This document shows positions 24,601 through 32,732 of a stretch of 64,000 nucleotides of DNA, in pieces. The notes beneath the pieces were generated by a model, which saw nothing but the letters and a program-made list of their open reading frames with translations, did no database searches and was not told where the DNA came from. The DNA comes from Ramlibacter sp. Leaf400 (lineage in GTDB: Bacteria; Pseudomonadota; Gammaproteobacteria; Burkholderiales; Burkholderiaceae_C). Every line of letters begins with the position of its first letter. Position 1 is the first letter of the stretch. Location: NCBI RefSeq assembly GCF_001424545.1, contig NZ_LMQL01000010.1, positions 874-64,873 of the forward strand. The letters run 5' to 3'. The position numbers and the translations under genes are program-made.

Positions 24601-25532
24601 CAGAAATACCCTTCCTTCTTGCGCTTCTCCATCGAAGCATCGGAGGTCTTGTCGTCCATTCGGGTGGCGCCGCGCTCGCTCACGTCGGCCGCGATGGTCT
24701 CGGCGACCACCTCGCTCGCGTTGGCGGCCGGGCTGGCCACCGGGCAGGTGCAGGTGATGTCGCCCACGGTGCGAAAGCGCACGGTGCGCGTGACCACCTC
24801 TTCGCCCTCGCGCGGCGGGGTGAGTTCGGTCACCGGCACCAGGAGGCCCTTGCGCTCGATCACCGGGCGCTGGTGCGCGTAGTAGATCGAGGGCAGGGCG
24901 ATGTCCTCGCGCTCGATGTACTGCCACACGTCCACTTCGGTCCAGTTGGAGATCGGGAACACGCGGAAGTGCTCGCCCGGCTGCAGGCGGGTGTTGAACA
25001 GCGTCCAGAGTTCCGGCCGCTGCGCCTTGGGCTGCCACTGGCCGAAGCCGTCGCGGTGCGAGAAGACGCGCTCCTTGGCGCGCGCCTTCTCCTCGTCGCG
25101 GCGGGCGCCGCCGATCAGCGCATCGAAGCGGAACTCCTCGATCGCCTCCAGCAGCGTCACCGACTGGTGCACGTTGCGCGACTCGCCCGGGTGGGCCAGG
25201 CGCACGGTGCCGCGCTTCATCGAGTCCTCGACGCTGCGCACCACCAGGTCGGCCTTCAGCTCCGCGGCGCGGTGGTCGCGGAACGCGGTCACCTCGGGGA
25301 AGTTGTGGCCGGTGTCGATCATCAGGAGCGGGTAGGGGATGCGGCCGGCGCCGAACGCCTTCTCGGCGCACTTGAGCAGCACCAGCGAGTCCTTGCCGCC
25401 GGAAAACAGCAGGGTGGGGCGTTCGAAGGCGGCGGCCACCTCGCGCAGCACGAAGATCGCCTCTTCCTCGAGGGCGTCCAGGTGGCTGTTGGACAGCTGC
25501 GTGAGCAGTTGCGGTTCGACGCGGGCGTTCAT
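24600..25532 (-). CDS. cysD: Sulfate adenylyltransferase subunit 2
   Basis: CysD is the catalytic ATP sulfurylase subunit, making APS from ATP and sulfate. The PP-loop motif SGGKDS (in LLFSGGKDSLVLLKCAEKAF) is near residue 45. The family segments LLMIDTGHNFPEV, GGARRDEEKARAKERVFS and FPISNWTEVDVWQYI follow. The C-terminal KRKKEGYF is the conserved CysD tail. The start ATG at 25532 (MNARVEPQLL, 310 residues) overlaps the cysH stop (ATGA). The operon position and the one-base overlap with cysN indicate balanced translation of the two subunits. Confidence 0.95.
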   Translation of the reverse strand: MNARVEPQLLTQLSNSHLDALEEEAIFVLREVAAAFERPTLLFSGGKDSLVLLKCAEKAFGAGRIPYPLLMIDTGHNFPEVTAFRDHRAAELKADLVVRSVEDSMKRGTVRLAHPGESRNVHQSVTLLEAIEEFRFDALIGGARRDEEKARAKERVFSHRDGFGQWQPKAQRPELWTLFNTRLQPGEHFRVFPISNWTEVDVWQYIEREDIALPSIYYAHQRPVIERKGLLVPVTELTPPREGEEVVTRTVRFRTVGDITCTCPVASPAANASEVVAETIAADVSERGATRMDDKTSDASMEKRKKEGYF

Positions 25533-26389
25533 GCGGCCATTCCTTCGGTTGTCTTCACGTGCAGGCCGCATTCCTTGGCGGCCTCGTCTTGCCTCCGGCC
25601 GGCCTCGTCCGAGGCCTTAACTTCGCCTTCGGCGAAGTTAGCCTGCGCCGAAACAGCGAGTGGCGCGCTGTCGCCCGCCTGCGGCTTGACATGCAAGCCG
25701 CACTCCTTCGTCGACTCGCTGTTTTCCCACCACCAGCGCCCGGCGCGGAAGTCCTCGCCCAGGCTGATGGCCCGCGTGCAGGGCGCGCAGCCGATGCTGG
25801 GATAGAACTCGTCGTGCAGCGGGTGGTAGTCCACCTTGTTTTGCGCGATGTAGTGCCAGACGTCGCCCCAGGTCCAGTTGGCCAGCGGGTTGAACTTGGT
25901 TCGCGGCTCGCTGGTGTCCTCCAGCGGCACCTCGGCGCGGGCGGCGGACTGTTCGCGGCGCAGGCCGGTGATCCAGGCGCGCTGGCCTTCCAGCGCGCGC
26001 TGCAGCGGCTCGACCTTGCGGATCTGGCAGCAGGCCTTGCGCAGCTCGATGCTGCGGTACATGGCCTCGGGGCCTTCGCGGCCGACGAACCGGACCACCG
26101 ACTCCTGCACCGGCTGGTAGACCTTCACCGGGGCGCGGGAGCCGGCCTTCAGGCGCTCCAGCAGCTCCAGCGTCTGCGGATGCAGCATGCCGGTCTCCAG
26201 CACGAACACGGGGATGTCCAGCTCCAGCGAGTTGATGATGTGCGTGATCACCACGTCCTCCGCGCCCAGGCTGGACGCCTGGGTCAGCGGGGAGAACGAG
26301 GCCGCGGCGCGTACCAGCAGCGCCTGCGTCTCGTCCAGCTTGGCGGCGTAGTCCGGGGAGGGCCGCGCGTGCAGTTCGATCGCGCCCAT
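25529..26389 (-). CDS. cysH: Adenylylsulfate (APS) reductase with duplicated catalytic tail motif
   Basis: CysH reduces APS to sulfite using thioredoxin. The two cysteine pairs KACCQIRKVEPL and CAPCTRAI bind a [4Fe-4S] cluster and mark an APS rather than PAPS reductase. The catalytic C-terminal motif KECGLHVK occurs twice, with Cys at about 230 and 274. The second copy follows 36 residues rich in Ala, Glu and Gln and ends the protein. Usual homologues have one copy and about 240-250 residues; this one has 286. The DNA between the copies holds a perfect 10-bp hairpin, TAACTTCGCC/GGCGAAGTTA. A GTG three bases upstream (26392) is an alternative start. Confidence 0.92.
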   Translation of the reverse strand: MGAIELHARPSPDYAAKLDETQALLVRAAASFSPLTQASSLGAEDVVITHIINSLELDIPVFVLETGMLHPQTLELLERLKAGSRAPVKVYQPVQESVVRFVGREGPEAMYRSIELRKACCQIRKVEPLQRALEGQRAWITGLRREQSAARAEVPLEDTSEPRTKFNPLANWTWGDVWHYIAQNKVDYHPLHDEFYPSIGCAPCTRAISLGEDFRAGRWWWENSESTKECGLHVKPQAGDSAPLAVSAQANFAEGEVKASDEAGRRQDEAAKECGLHVKTTEGMAA

Positions 26390-26778
26390 CACGCGGCGGT
26401 CCTGAAATGCGGCTGCCGCTGCTGCGCATCCCCCTGGTAGAAGGCCGCGAAGCGGTCGAACTGCCGCTGGGCATGGGCCACGTCCTGGTCGGCGCGCAGC
26501 ACGGCGCTGGAAAAGCCGGTGCGCTGCATCTGCACCAGCTGGTCGATCAGCACGTCGCCCACGGCCCGGATCTCGCCCTGGAAGCCGCGGCGGCGCAGCA
26601 GGAAGGCCTGGCTGAAGGCGCGGCCGTCGCTGAACTTGGGGAAGTTCAGCTCGACCACGCGCACACCTTCCAGCGCCACCTCGGCGGCATCGGCGTCATT
26701 GGCCACGCGCAGCACGTCCGGCTCGGTGCCCGGCTCGGAAAAGTCCTGGGCGGACAGGATGGTCAGAGTGCGATTCAT
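26389..26778 (-). CDS. DUF934 protein of the assimilatory sulfite reduction operon
   Basis: This 129-residue cytoplasmic protein belongs to the DUF934 family, which occurs almost always between cysI-type sulfite reductase and cysH in proteobacteria. Recognisable segments are VRVVELNFPKFSDGRAFSQA and the motif LRRRGFQGEIRAVGDVLIDQL. It has no cofactor motif that I can identify; a role in sulfite reductase maturation or electron delivery is inference from context. Its ATG overlaps the cysI stop (ATGA, 26775-26778) and its stop overlaps the cysH start. It is therefore coupled on both sides. Confidence 0.9.
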   Translation of the reverse strand: MNRTLTILSAQDFSEPGTEPDVLRVANDADAAEVALEGVRVVELNFPKFSDGRAFSQAFLLRRRGFQGEIRAVGDVLIDQLVQMQRTGFSSAVLRADQDVAHAQRQFDRFAAFYQGDAQQRQPHFRTAA

Positions 26779-28589
26779 GCCGCCTCCCGTTCGGTGAAGC
26801 GGGCCGCGTTGGCGGCGGCCTTGAAGGGCTCCAGCCCCACGCGGCGCAGCGTGGCGATGAAGGTCTCGGCCTTGCCGTCGACCGACACGCGCTGGCGGCG
26901 GTAGGCCTCCAGGACGGCTTCCACCACTTCGGGCACCTCGGCCGCCGAGAACGACGGGCCGACCACCTTGCCCGGCGTGGCCGGGCCCGACAGGTGGGAG
27001 CCGTCGGCGCCGCCGAGCGTGACCTGGTACCACTCCTTGCCGTCCTTGTCGACGCCCAGGATGCCGATGTGGCCCGAATGGTGGTGGCCGCAGCTGTTGA
27101 TGCAGCCGGAGATGTGCAGGTCGATCTCGCCGATGTCGTACAGCTCGTCCAGGTCCTGGTAGCGCTGCGTGATCGCCTCGGCGATCGGCAGCGACCGCGC
27201 GTTGGCCAGCGAGCAGAAGTCGCCGCCGGGGCAGGCGATCATGTCGGTGAGCAGGCCGATGTTGGGCTTGGCCAGGCCCAGCTTGCGGGCGGCGGCCCAC
27301 AGCTCGGGCAGGTCGTCCTGGTGGACCCACGGCAGCAGCAGGTTCTGCTCGTGCGTCACGCGCGCCTCGCCGGCGGAGTAGCGGTCGGCCAGTTCGGCGG
27401 CGGCATCCAGCTGCGCCGCGTCGGCGTCGCCGGGGGCCTGGCCGAGGCGCTTGAACGACAGCGTCACGGCGCGCAGTTGCGGGTCGCGGTGCTCGTGCAC
27501 GTTGCGCTGCAGCCAGCGGTCGTACAGCGGATCGGCTTCGGCATCGGCGCGCAGGATCTCGTGCACGCGCGCGTCCTTGCGCGAGGGCTGGACCCGGGGG
27601 GCGACGAAGGAGACGGCCACGCGGTCGAACTCGGCCTGCGTGATGGTGTGCGGCGCGCCGTCGACCTCGACGATGCGCCTGTATTCGGCCTCGACCTGGT
27701 CGATGTAGCGCTGGCCTTCGGCCTTCACCAGGATCTTGATGCGGGCCTTCCAGGCGTTGTCGCGGCGGCCGTACTGGTTGTAGACGCGGATCGCCGCCTC
27801 CACGTAGTTGAGCAGCTGGTCCCAGGGCAGGAACTCGCGCACCACCGAGCCGATGATGGGCGTGCGGCCCATGCCGCCACCCACCTGCACCCGAAAGCCC
27901 AGCTCGCCCGCCTCGTTGCGCAGCAGCTGCAGTCCGATGTCGTACCAGCCGGTCGCGGCCCGGTCCTCGAGCGCGCCGTTCAGGGCGATCTTGAACTTGC
28001 GCGGCAGGAACGCGAATTCCGGGTGCAGCGTGCTCCACTGGCGCAGGATCTCGGCGAAGGGGCGCGGGTCGGCGATCTCGTCCGGCGCGATGCCGGCCAG
28101 CTCGTCGGCCGTGATGTTGCGGATGGCGTTGCCGCTGGTCTGGATGCCGTGCATGTTGACGCTGGCCAGCAGCTCCATCACGTCGGCGCTCTTGTCCAGC
28201 GGGATCCAGTTGAACTGGACGTTGGTGCGGGTGGTGAAGTGGCCGTAGCCGGTCTTGAAGCGGGTCACCACGGGTGTGCCGCCCGGCACCGGCACCTCGC
28301 CCAGGGCCAGCTGCTTTTCCTGCGCCTCGCGCAGCAGCTCGGGGGTGGGCTGGTCGTAGTCGCGGGCGATGGTCGCCAGCGCGCGCAGCTGGGCGCTGGA
28401 GATCTCGCCGTAGGGCACGGCCACGCGCAGCATGGGGGCGTAGCGCTGGACATACCAGCCGTTCTGCAAGCGCAGGGGCCGGAACTCGTCGGCGCCAAGC
28501 TGGCCGGCCAGGTGGCGCTCGAGCTGGTCGCGGTACTGGGCGGCCCGCGCGCGCACGAACGCCTTGTCGAACTCGGTGTACTGGTACAT
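26775..28589 (-). CDS. cysI: Sulfite reductase hemoprotein (nitrite/sulfite reductase family)
   Basis: This siroheme enzyme reduces sulfite to sulfide with six electrons. Both ferredoxin-like half domains and siroheme domains are present. The [4Fe-4S]/siroheme cysteines lie in ACPGGDFCSLA (C-x5-C, near residues 451-457) and SGCINSCGHHH (C-x3-C, near 496-500). At 604 residues it fits the family. No flavoprotein subunit gene (cysJ) is nearby. Together with the adjacent fdxA and ferredoxin reductase genes, this suggests ferredoxin-dependent electron supply. It is the first gene of the operon, with a palindromic candidate operator at 28646-28660. Confidence 0.93.
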   Translation of the reverse strand: MYQYTEFDKAFVRARAAQYRDQLERHLAGQLGADEFRPLRLQNGWYVQRYAPMLRVAVPYGEISSAQLRALATIARDYDQPTPELLREAQEKQLALGEVPVPGGTPVVTRFKTGYGHFTTRTNVQFNWIPLDKSADVMELLASVNMHGIQTSGNAIRNITADELAGIAPDEIADPRPFAEILRQWSTLHPEFAFLPRKFKIALNGALEDRAATGWYDIGLQLLRNEAGELGFRVQVGGGMGRTPIIGSVVREFLPWDQLLNYVEAAIRVYNQYGRRDNAWKARIKILVKAEGQRYIDQVEAEYRRIVEVDGAPHTITQAEFDRVAVSFVAPRVQPSRKDARVHEILRADAEADPLYDRWLQRNVHEHRDPQLRAVTLSFKRLGQAPGDADAAQLDAAAELADRYSAGEARVTHEQNLLLPWVHQDDLPELWAAARKLGLAKPNIGLLTDMIACPGGDFCSLANARSLPIAEAITQRYQDLDELYDIGEIDLHISGCINSCGHHHSGHIGILGVDKDGKEWYQVTLGGADGSHLSGPATPGKVVGPSFSAAEVPEVVEAVLEAYRRQRVSVDGKAETFIATLRRVGLEPFKAAANAARFTEREAA

Positions 28590-28645
28590 GGGCCGCGAAT
28601 CTACGGGCGGTCCTTATGAAGCCAAACTATTTTTTAGTTCGTGCT

Positions 28646-28660
28646 TTATGCGGATAAGCA
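28646..28660 (-). promoter_or_regulatory. Candidate CysB-type operator upstream of cysI
   Basis: TTATGCGGATAAGCA lies 57 bases upstream of the cysI start. It differs at one position from the motif at 31606-31620 upstream of the sulfate-binding-protein gene. The core TTAT-N4-ATAA is an inverted repeat, the shape expected for a LysR-type regulator such as CysB. The name of the regulator is inference. Confidence 0.5.
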
Positions 28661-28768
28661 TATGCGCCAGTGCTGGCGCGGCTTTCCGGGCCATCGGTGC
28701 GCGAGGCCGGATAACGCGGGAAAAGCCGGTGTCCAGCTCGACCGTGGACCGCCATAATCGAGCCACGG

Positions 28769-29518
28769 ATGAGCAGGGAGCAGATGCAGCGGGTCTTCGT
28801 CAAGGTGGTCGGGTTCGGCGATGTCGAGCGGCATGCGCTCAACACGCTGTTCCGGCTTTCGCAAGGGCGCGGCACCAGCTACGCCCTGTGGCAGCCCGAG
28901 TTCGGCGTTTCCCCCCAGCTGGCCCTGATCGACAGCGAGTCCATGGAGGCGCTGGTCGAGTTCGAGGCGCCCAGCAATGAAGGCCTGAAGATGATCTGGG
29001 TCGGCGACCGGGCACCGGCCCGCGCCTGGCGCAGCTTCACGCGGCCGATCGACTGGCCGGCCGTGATCGCAGCCATGGACCAGCTCGCCCTGGCGCCGCC
29101 CGTCGCCGCGTTCAATCTCGACTTCGACTTCGGCACCTCCGAGCCGACCGTGCCGGCCGGCGTGAGGCGCGCGCTCATCGCCAGCGCCGACCGCGCCGAG
29201 CGGCTCTACATCCGGGCACGCATGGCCCTGGTCGACCTGACGCAGGCCGACGAGGCCGAGACCGCGGCCGATGCGCTCGAGCTGGCCCGGAATTGCCGCT
29301 ACGACGTCGCCGTGGTCGACCACGCGCTGCCCGGCAAGGGCGGCGCCCAGCTGGTGCGGCAACTGGTCCAGGCCGACCCGCGCATCCCCTGCGTGATCGT
29401 CACCAAGGAGCGGCTGTCGGCGACCGAGAAGGCGCGGGCGCTGCTGGGCCGCCAGCCCATCGTGCTGGAAAAGCCGGTCGATCCGCTCAAGCTCACGGCG
29501 CTGCTGCGGCAGGCATAG
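28769..29518 (+). CDS. Response-regulator-like protein with atypical tandem receiver folds
   Basis: A 249-residue cytoplasmic protein. The C-terminal part (about 145-249) resembles a receiver domain: YDVAVVDHALPGKGG holds the phospho-acceptor Asp, CVIVTK the switch Thr and Lys, and VLEKPVDPLKLTALL the helix alpha5 start. The N-terminal 130 residues look like a second, diverged receiver without its key Asp cluster. There is no DNA-binding or enzymatic output domain. It is divergent from cysI, from which 179 bases separate it, and its last 26 bases overlap the 3' end of mnmC on the other strand. The function is unknown; a regulatory link to sulfur genes is only suggested by position. Confidence 0.72.
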   Translation: MSREQMQRVFVKVVGFGDVERHALNTLFRLSQGRGTSYALWQPEFGVSPQLALIDSESMEALVEFEAPSNEGLKMIWVGDRAPARAWRSFTRPIDWPAVIAAMDQLALAPPVAAFNLDFDFGTSEPTVPAGVRRALIASADRAERLYIRARMALVDLTQADEAETAADALELARNCRYDVAVVDHALPGKGGAQLVRQLVQADPRIPCVIVTKERLSATEKARALLGRQPIVLEKPVDPLKLTALLRQA

Positions 29519-31301
29519 CGGAGCGCTGCGCGTCCAGCGCGGCCGCCAGCCGCGCGGGCAGCGGCAGCGGCTCGCCCTGCAGCCGCGCCGCCAGCAGCTC
29601 GGCCGCCAGCCGGGCGAACGTCAGTCCCCTCGACCCCATCGCCGTGCTCACCCACAGGCCCGGCGCAAGTTCGCCGACCAGCGGACGGCGATCGGACGAG
29701 GCGCAGCGCACCCCGACCCAGGCGCGAGCGGTCCCGGCCTGGAACTCCGGCGCCAGGCGGGCCGCTGCTTCAGGATCGAGCACCCGCAGACGTTCTAGGT
29801 TGGCCCGCTGGTCTTCTGCGCGCGGTGCGGGTGACGTCTCGCCGCGGCCGTAGGTCGAACCGGTGAGCCAGGCCCGTCCTTCGGGCAGCGGCACGTCGGG
29901 GAGGAAATGGCCGTGCCCGTTGCGCGGCGGTGCGGCCGGAGGGGGCGGGTCGCCGTGCAGGTTCCAGCTCACCTGGCCGCGGACCGGGTGCAGGGTGAGC
30001 CGGCGGTCGAGCAGCGCGGCCGATCCGAGCGCGGCGGCCACGACCACCACCTCGGCGGAAGCGATCGGCTGGTCGTCTTCATCCAGCGCGACCCATTCAC
30101 CTGCGCGATTCGCGAGCGACCTCACGGTCAAGCCGCCCCGCCAAGCCACGCCCGGCTCGGCCAGCCACGCCCGAACCAGCTTTCCGGGCCGCACCCAGGC
30201 GGCCGCCGCGTGCCACAGCGAGCCCTCGTCGGCCGGTTGCTGCCACTCTTCCTCGCCCGGCCCGAGCGGGGCGGGAAGGCGCGCTCCGGCTTCGCGCCGC
30301 TCGAGCACACCGCTGCGCTGCCAGTCCTGGCCGGCGACGAGCCGGTCGCCGGCCTCCTGCAACGTCATGCGGACGCCCGCCCGCGAGAGCCGCGAGAGCT
30401 GGTTGTCGTCCGGCGAGGTGTGCGGCGCGAGCAGCCCGGCCGGCAGGCCCGAGGCGCCCGCCGCCGGCTCGTTTGCCGCATCGAGCACCTCGACCCGCCA
30501 CCCGCGTCGCGCCAGGCTCGCGGCCGCCGCCGCACCGGCGAGGCCGCCGCCCACCACCAGGGCGCTGCCCGCCGCATCGCGCCGGGCCGGCGCCGTGCGC
30601 CGCAACGTCCACGCCGGATCGAAGAGGGCGCGCAGGCGCTCGCGCTTGGGCGGCAGGCCGGGCACTTTCTCGACCTGGAAGCCGCATTGCGCGAGGTCGC
30701 GCCGCACCTGGCCCAGGACGGTCCAGGTCGCCAGCTGCGTGCCGCGCCGGCAGCAGCGCGCCACCGCCTTGAGCGTGTCCAGCTCCCACATCGCCGGATT
30801 GCCACGAGGCTCGAAGCCGTCCAGGAACACCGAGTCGGCCGCGAAGGACTGCTCGTCCAGCATCTTGCGCACGTCGCCCACGCACAGCGTGAGCAGCACC
30901 TGCCCGCCTTCGAACTGGAGCCGGTGCCATCCGGGCACCAGGCCCCACCACTGCGCGGCCAGTTCACGCGCAAGCTCCTGCACCTCGGGCGTCGAAGCCG
31001 CGCCGCGCACGATGTCCTGCGCCGAGACCGGCCAGGCCTCGACCGACACGAAGTGCAGGAGGCGCGGACGCCGCGGATCGTCCTTCCAGGCGCGCCAGGC
31101 GGCCAGGAAGTTCAGGCCCAGGCCGAAGCCCGTCTCGAGGATGCGCCAGCCCTCGCGGCCGGCCCAGGCGGCGGGAAGGTCGCAGCCTTCCAGGAAGACG
31201 TGGCGGGCCTGCTCGAGGGGGGCGCCGGCCGAGGGGTAGAGGTCGGCGAAGCGGGGGCTGCGCGGCGTGCCGTCAGGCGACCAGTCGACCGGCTCGGCCA
31301 C
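29493..31301 (-). CDS. mnmC: Bifunctional tRNA mnm5s2U34 synthesis protein MnmC
   Basis: MnmC finishes the 5-methylaminomethyl-2-thiouridine modification at wobble position 34 of several tRNAs. The N-terminal methyltransferase (MnmD, about 1-235) shows WRILETGFGLGLNFLAAWRAW and DSVFLDGFEPRGNPAMW. The C-terminal FAD-dependent oxidoreductase starts at about 245 with ALVVGGGLAGAAAAASLARRGW and has the DAO-type SGLPAGLLAPH and HPVRGQVSW segments. At 602 residues it is the full fused form. It begins with GTG, 9 bases after yggX, and converges on the response-regulator-like gene with a 26-base overlap. Confidence 0.93.
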   Translation of the reverse strand: MAEPVDWSPDGTPRSPRFADLYPSAGAPLEQARHVFLEGCDLPAAWAGREGWRILETGFGLGLNFLAAWRAWKDDPRRPRLLHFVSVEAWPVSAQDIVRGAASTPEVQELARELAAQWWGLVPGWHRLQFEGGQVLLTLCVGDVRKMLDEQSFAADSVFLDGFEPRGNPAMWELDTLKAVARCCRRGTQLATWTVLGQVRRDLAQCGFQVEKVPGLPPKRERLRALFDPAWTLRRTAPARRDAAGSALVVGGGLAGAAAAASLARRGWRVEVLDAANEPAAGASGLPAGLLAPHTSPDDNQLSRLSRAGVRMTLQEAGDRLVAGQDWQRSGVLERREAGARLPAPLGPGEEEWQQPADEGSLWHAAAAWVRPGKLVRAWLAEPGVAWRGGLTVRSLANRAGEWVALDEDDQPIASAEVVVVAAALGSAALLDRRLTLHPVRGQVSWNLHGDPPPPAAPPRNGHGHFLPDVPLPEGRAWLTGSTYGRGETSPAPRAEDQRANLERLRVLDPEAAARLAPEFQAGTARAWVGVRCASSDRRPLVGELAPGLWVSTAMGSRGLTFARLAAELLAARLQGEPLPLPARLAAALDAQRSAMPAAAAP

Positions 31302-31310
31302 GGGGGCGCG

Positions 31311-31583
31311 TCAGGCGCTGGGCGGCACGTACCCTTGCGCCACGTCGGCGCCGCCGCCGAAGAAGTGCGCCTCCATCTGGCGCTTGAGGTACTCGCGCGC
31401 TCGCTGGTCGGCGAGGTTCAGGCGGTTCTCGTTCACCAGCATGGTCTGCTGCTTGAGCCACGCGGCCCAGGCCTCCTTGCTCACGCTCTCGTAGATGCGC
31501 TTGCCGAGTTCGCCGGGATACGGGGGGAAGTCCAGGCCTTCGGCCTCCCGGCCGAGCTTGATGCAGTTGACGGTACGCGCCAC
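31311..31583 (-). CDS. yggX: Probable Fe(2+)-trafficking protein YggX
   Basis: This small protein (90 residues) protects Fe-S enzymes from oxidative damage and may move iron to them. The family signature is complete: [20 protein letters not shown] at the N-terminus with the conserved Cys, then [22 protein letters not shown] and [19 protein letters not shown]. It precedes mnmC on the same strand. Its location within a region rich in Fe-S sulfur-assimilation enzymes fits its role. The upstream gap is shared with the sulfate-binding-protein gene and contains the palindrome at 31606-31620. Confidence 0.95.
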   Translation of the reverse strand: MARTVNCIKLGREAEGLDFPPYPGELGKRIYESVSKEAWAAWLKQQTMLVNENRLNLADQRAREYLKRQMEAHFFGGGADVAQGYVPPSA

Positions 31584-31605
31584 GACTTGCTTTCGATGTA
31601 TGAGC

Positions 31606-31620
31606 TTATTCGGATAAGCA
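31606..31620 (+). promoter_or_regulatory. Candidate CysB-type operator upstream of the sulfate-binding-protein gene
   Basis: TTATTCGGATAAGCA lies 82 bases upstream of the sulfate-binding-protein start. The palindromic core is CTTAT-N4-ATAAG. It matches 14 of 15 positions of the site upstream of cysI (28646-28660). Both genes are expected to respond to sulfur limitation. Confidence 0.5.
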
Positions 31621-31702
31621 ACTGAGAACTTGTTCGTTCCCCTTTTGCCCGCGGCCTCGAAGAATGCGCCCCATCCATTGAACGGAAACAGGAGCGACTT
31701 CC

Positions 31703-32719
31703 ATGAGCCTTCGCCGCGACTTTATCAAGATTCCCCTGGCGGCCGCCCTGGGCGCGGCGCTGCCCGCGTTCGCCCAGCAGCCGGCCGCGGTGACGCTGCT
31801 GAACGTGTCGTACGACCCGACACGCGAGTTCTACGTGGACTTCAACCAGTCCTTCCAGAAGTTCTGGAAGGCCAAGGCCGGCCAGGATGTGACCATCAAG
31901 CAGTCGCACGGCGGCTCGGGCAAGCAGGCCCGCTCCATCATCGACGGCCTCGACGCCGACGTGGCCACGCTGGCCCTGGCCGGCGACACCGACGCGCTGG
32001 TCAAGAACGGCGCCTGGATCAAGGAGGGCTGGCAGAAGCGCCTGCCGCACAACTCCTCGCCCTACACCTCGACCATCGTGCTGGTGGTGCGCGCGGGCAA
32101 CCCCAAGGGCATCAAGGACTGGGACGACCTGGCCAAGCCCGGCGTCAGCGTGATCACGCCGAACCCCAAGACCTCGGGCGGGGCGCGCTGGAACTACCTG
32201 GCCGCCTGGGAATACGCCAAGCGCAAGTACGGCGGCGACGCCCAGGCCCGCGACTTCGTCGGACGCGTGTTCGCCAACGTCCCGGTGCTGGACACGGGCG
32301 CGCGCGGCTCCACCATCACGTTCGCGCAGCGCAACCAGGGCGACGTGCTGATCGCCTGGGAGAACGAGGCCTGGCTGCTGGAAAAGGAGTTCGGCACCAG
32401 GTTCGACGTGGTGGCGCCTTCGCTGTCCATCCTGGCGGAGCCCGCGGTGGCGGTGGTCGACCGCAACGTGGACAAGAAGGGCACGCGCGCTGTGGCCGAG
32501 GCCTATCTGCAGTACCTGTACTCCGAGGAAGGCCAGGACATCGCCGGCAAGCACTTCTACCGGCCGGCGGTGTCGCAGAAGGCGCAGGCCAAGTACGCCA
32601 AGCAGTTTCCCAGGCTGAACCTGTTCACCATCGACCAGGCCTTCGGCGGCTGGGACAAGGCCGCGAAGGAGCACTTCGCGGACGGAGCTTCGTTCGACCA
32701 GATCTACACGCGCAAGTGA
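31703..32719 (+). CDS. sbp: Sulfate ABC transporter substrate-binding protein
   Basis: This is a periplasmic sulfate/thiosulfate-binding protein of 338 residues. The signal peptide [20 protein letters not shown] ends near AFAQ. The mature protein has the Sbp/CysP signatures [32 protein letters not shown] and [23 protein letters not shown] (here [17 protein letters not shown]). The usual cysT, cysW and cysA genes do not follow; a TauE/SafE gene on the other strand comes next, so the permease must be encoded elsewhere. A palindrome shared with cysI lies upstream. Confidence 0.93.
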   Translation: MSLRRDFIKIPLAAALGAALPAFAQQPAAVTLLNVSYDPTREFYVDFNQSFQKFWKAKAGQDVTIKQSHGGSGKQARSIIDGLDADVATLALAGDTDALVKNGAWIKEGWQKRLPHNSSPYTSTIVLVVRAGNPKGIKDWDDLAKPGVSVITPNPKTSGGARWNYLAAWEYAKRKYGGDAQARDFVGRVFANVPVLDTGARGSTITFAQRNQGDVLIAWENEAWLLEKEFGTRFDVVAPSLSILAEPAVAVVDRNVDKKGTRAVAEAYLQYLYSEEGQDIAGKHFYRPAVSQKAQAKYAKQFPRLNLFTIDQAFGGWDKAAKEHFADGASFDQIYTRK

Positions 32720-32732
32720 CGTTTCCGGGGGG

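Noticed and set aside
21757..24882. A 1,041-codon plus-strand frame opposite fpr, fdxA, cysN and cysD
   Set aside because: It is antisense to four conserved genes, crosses their intergenic gaps and has no domain.
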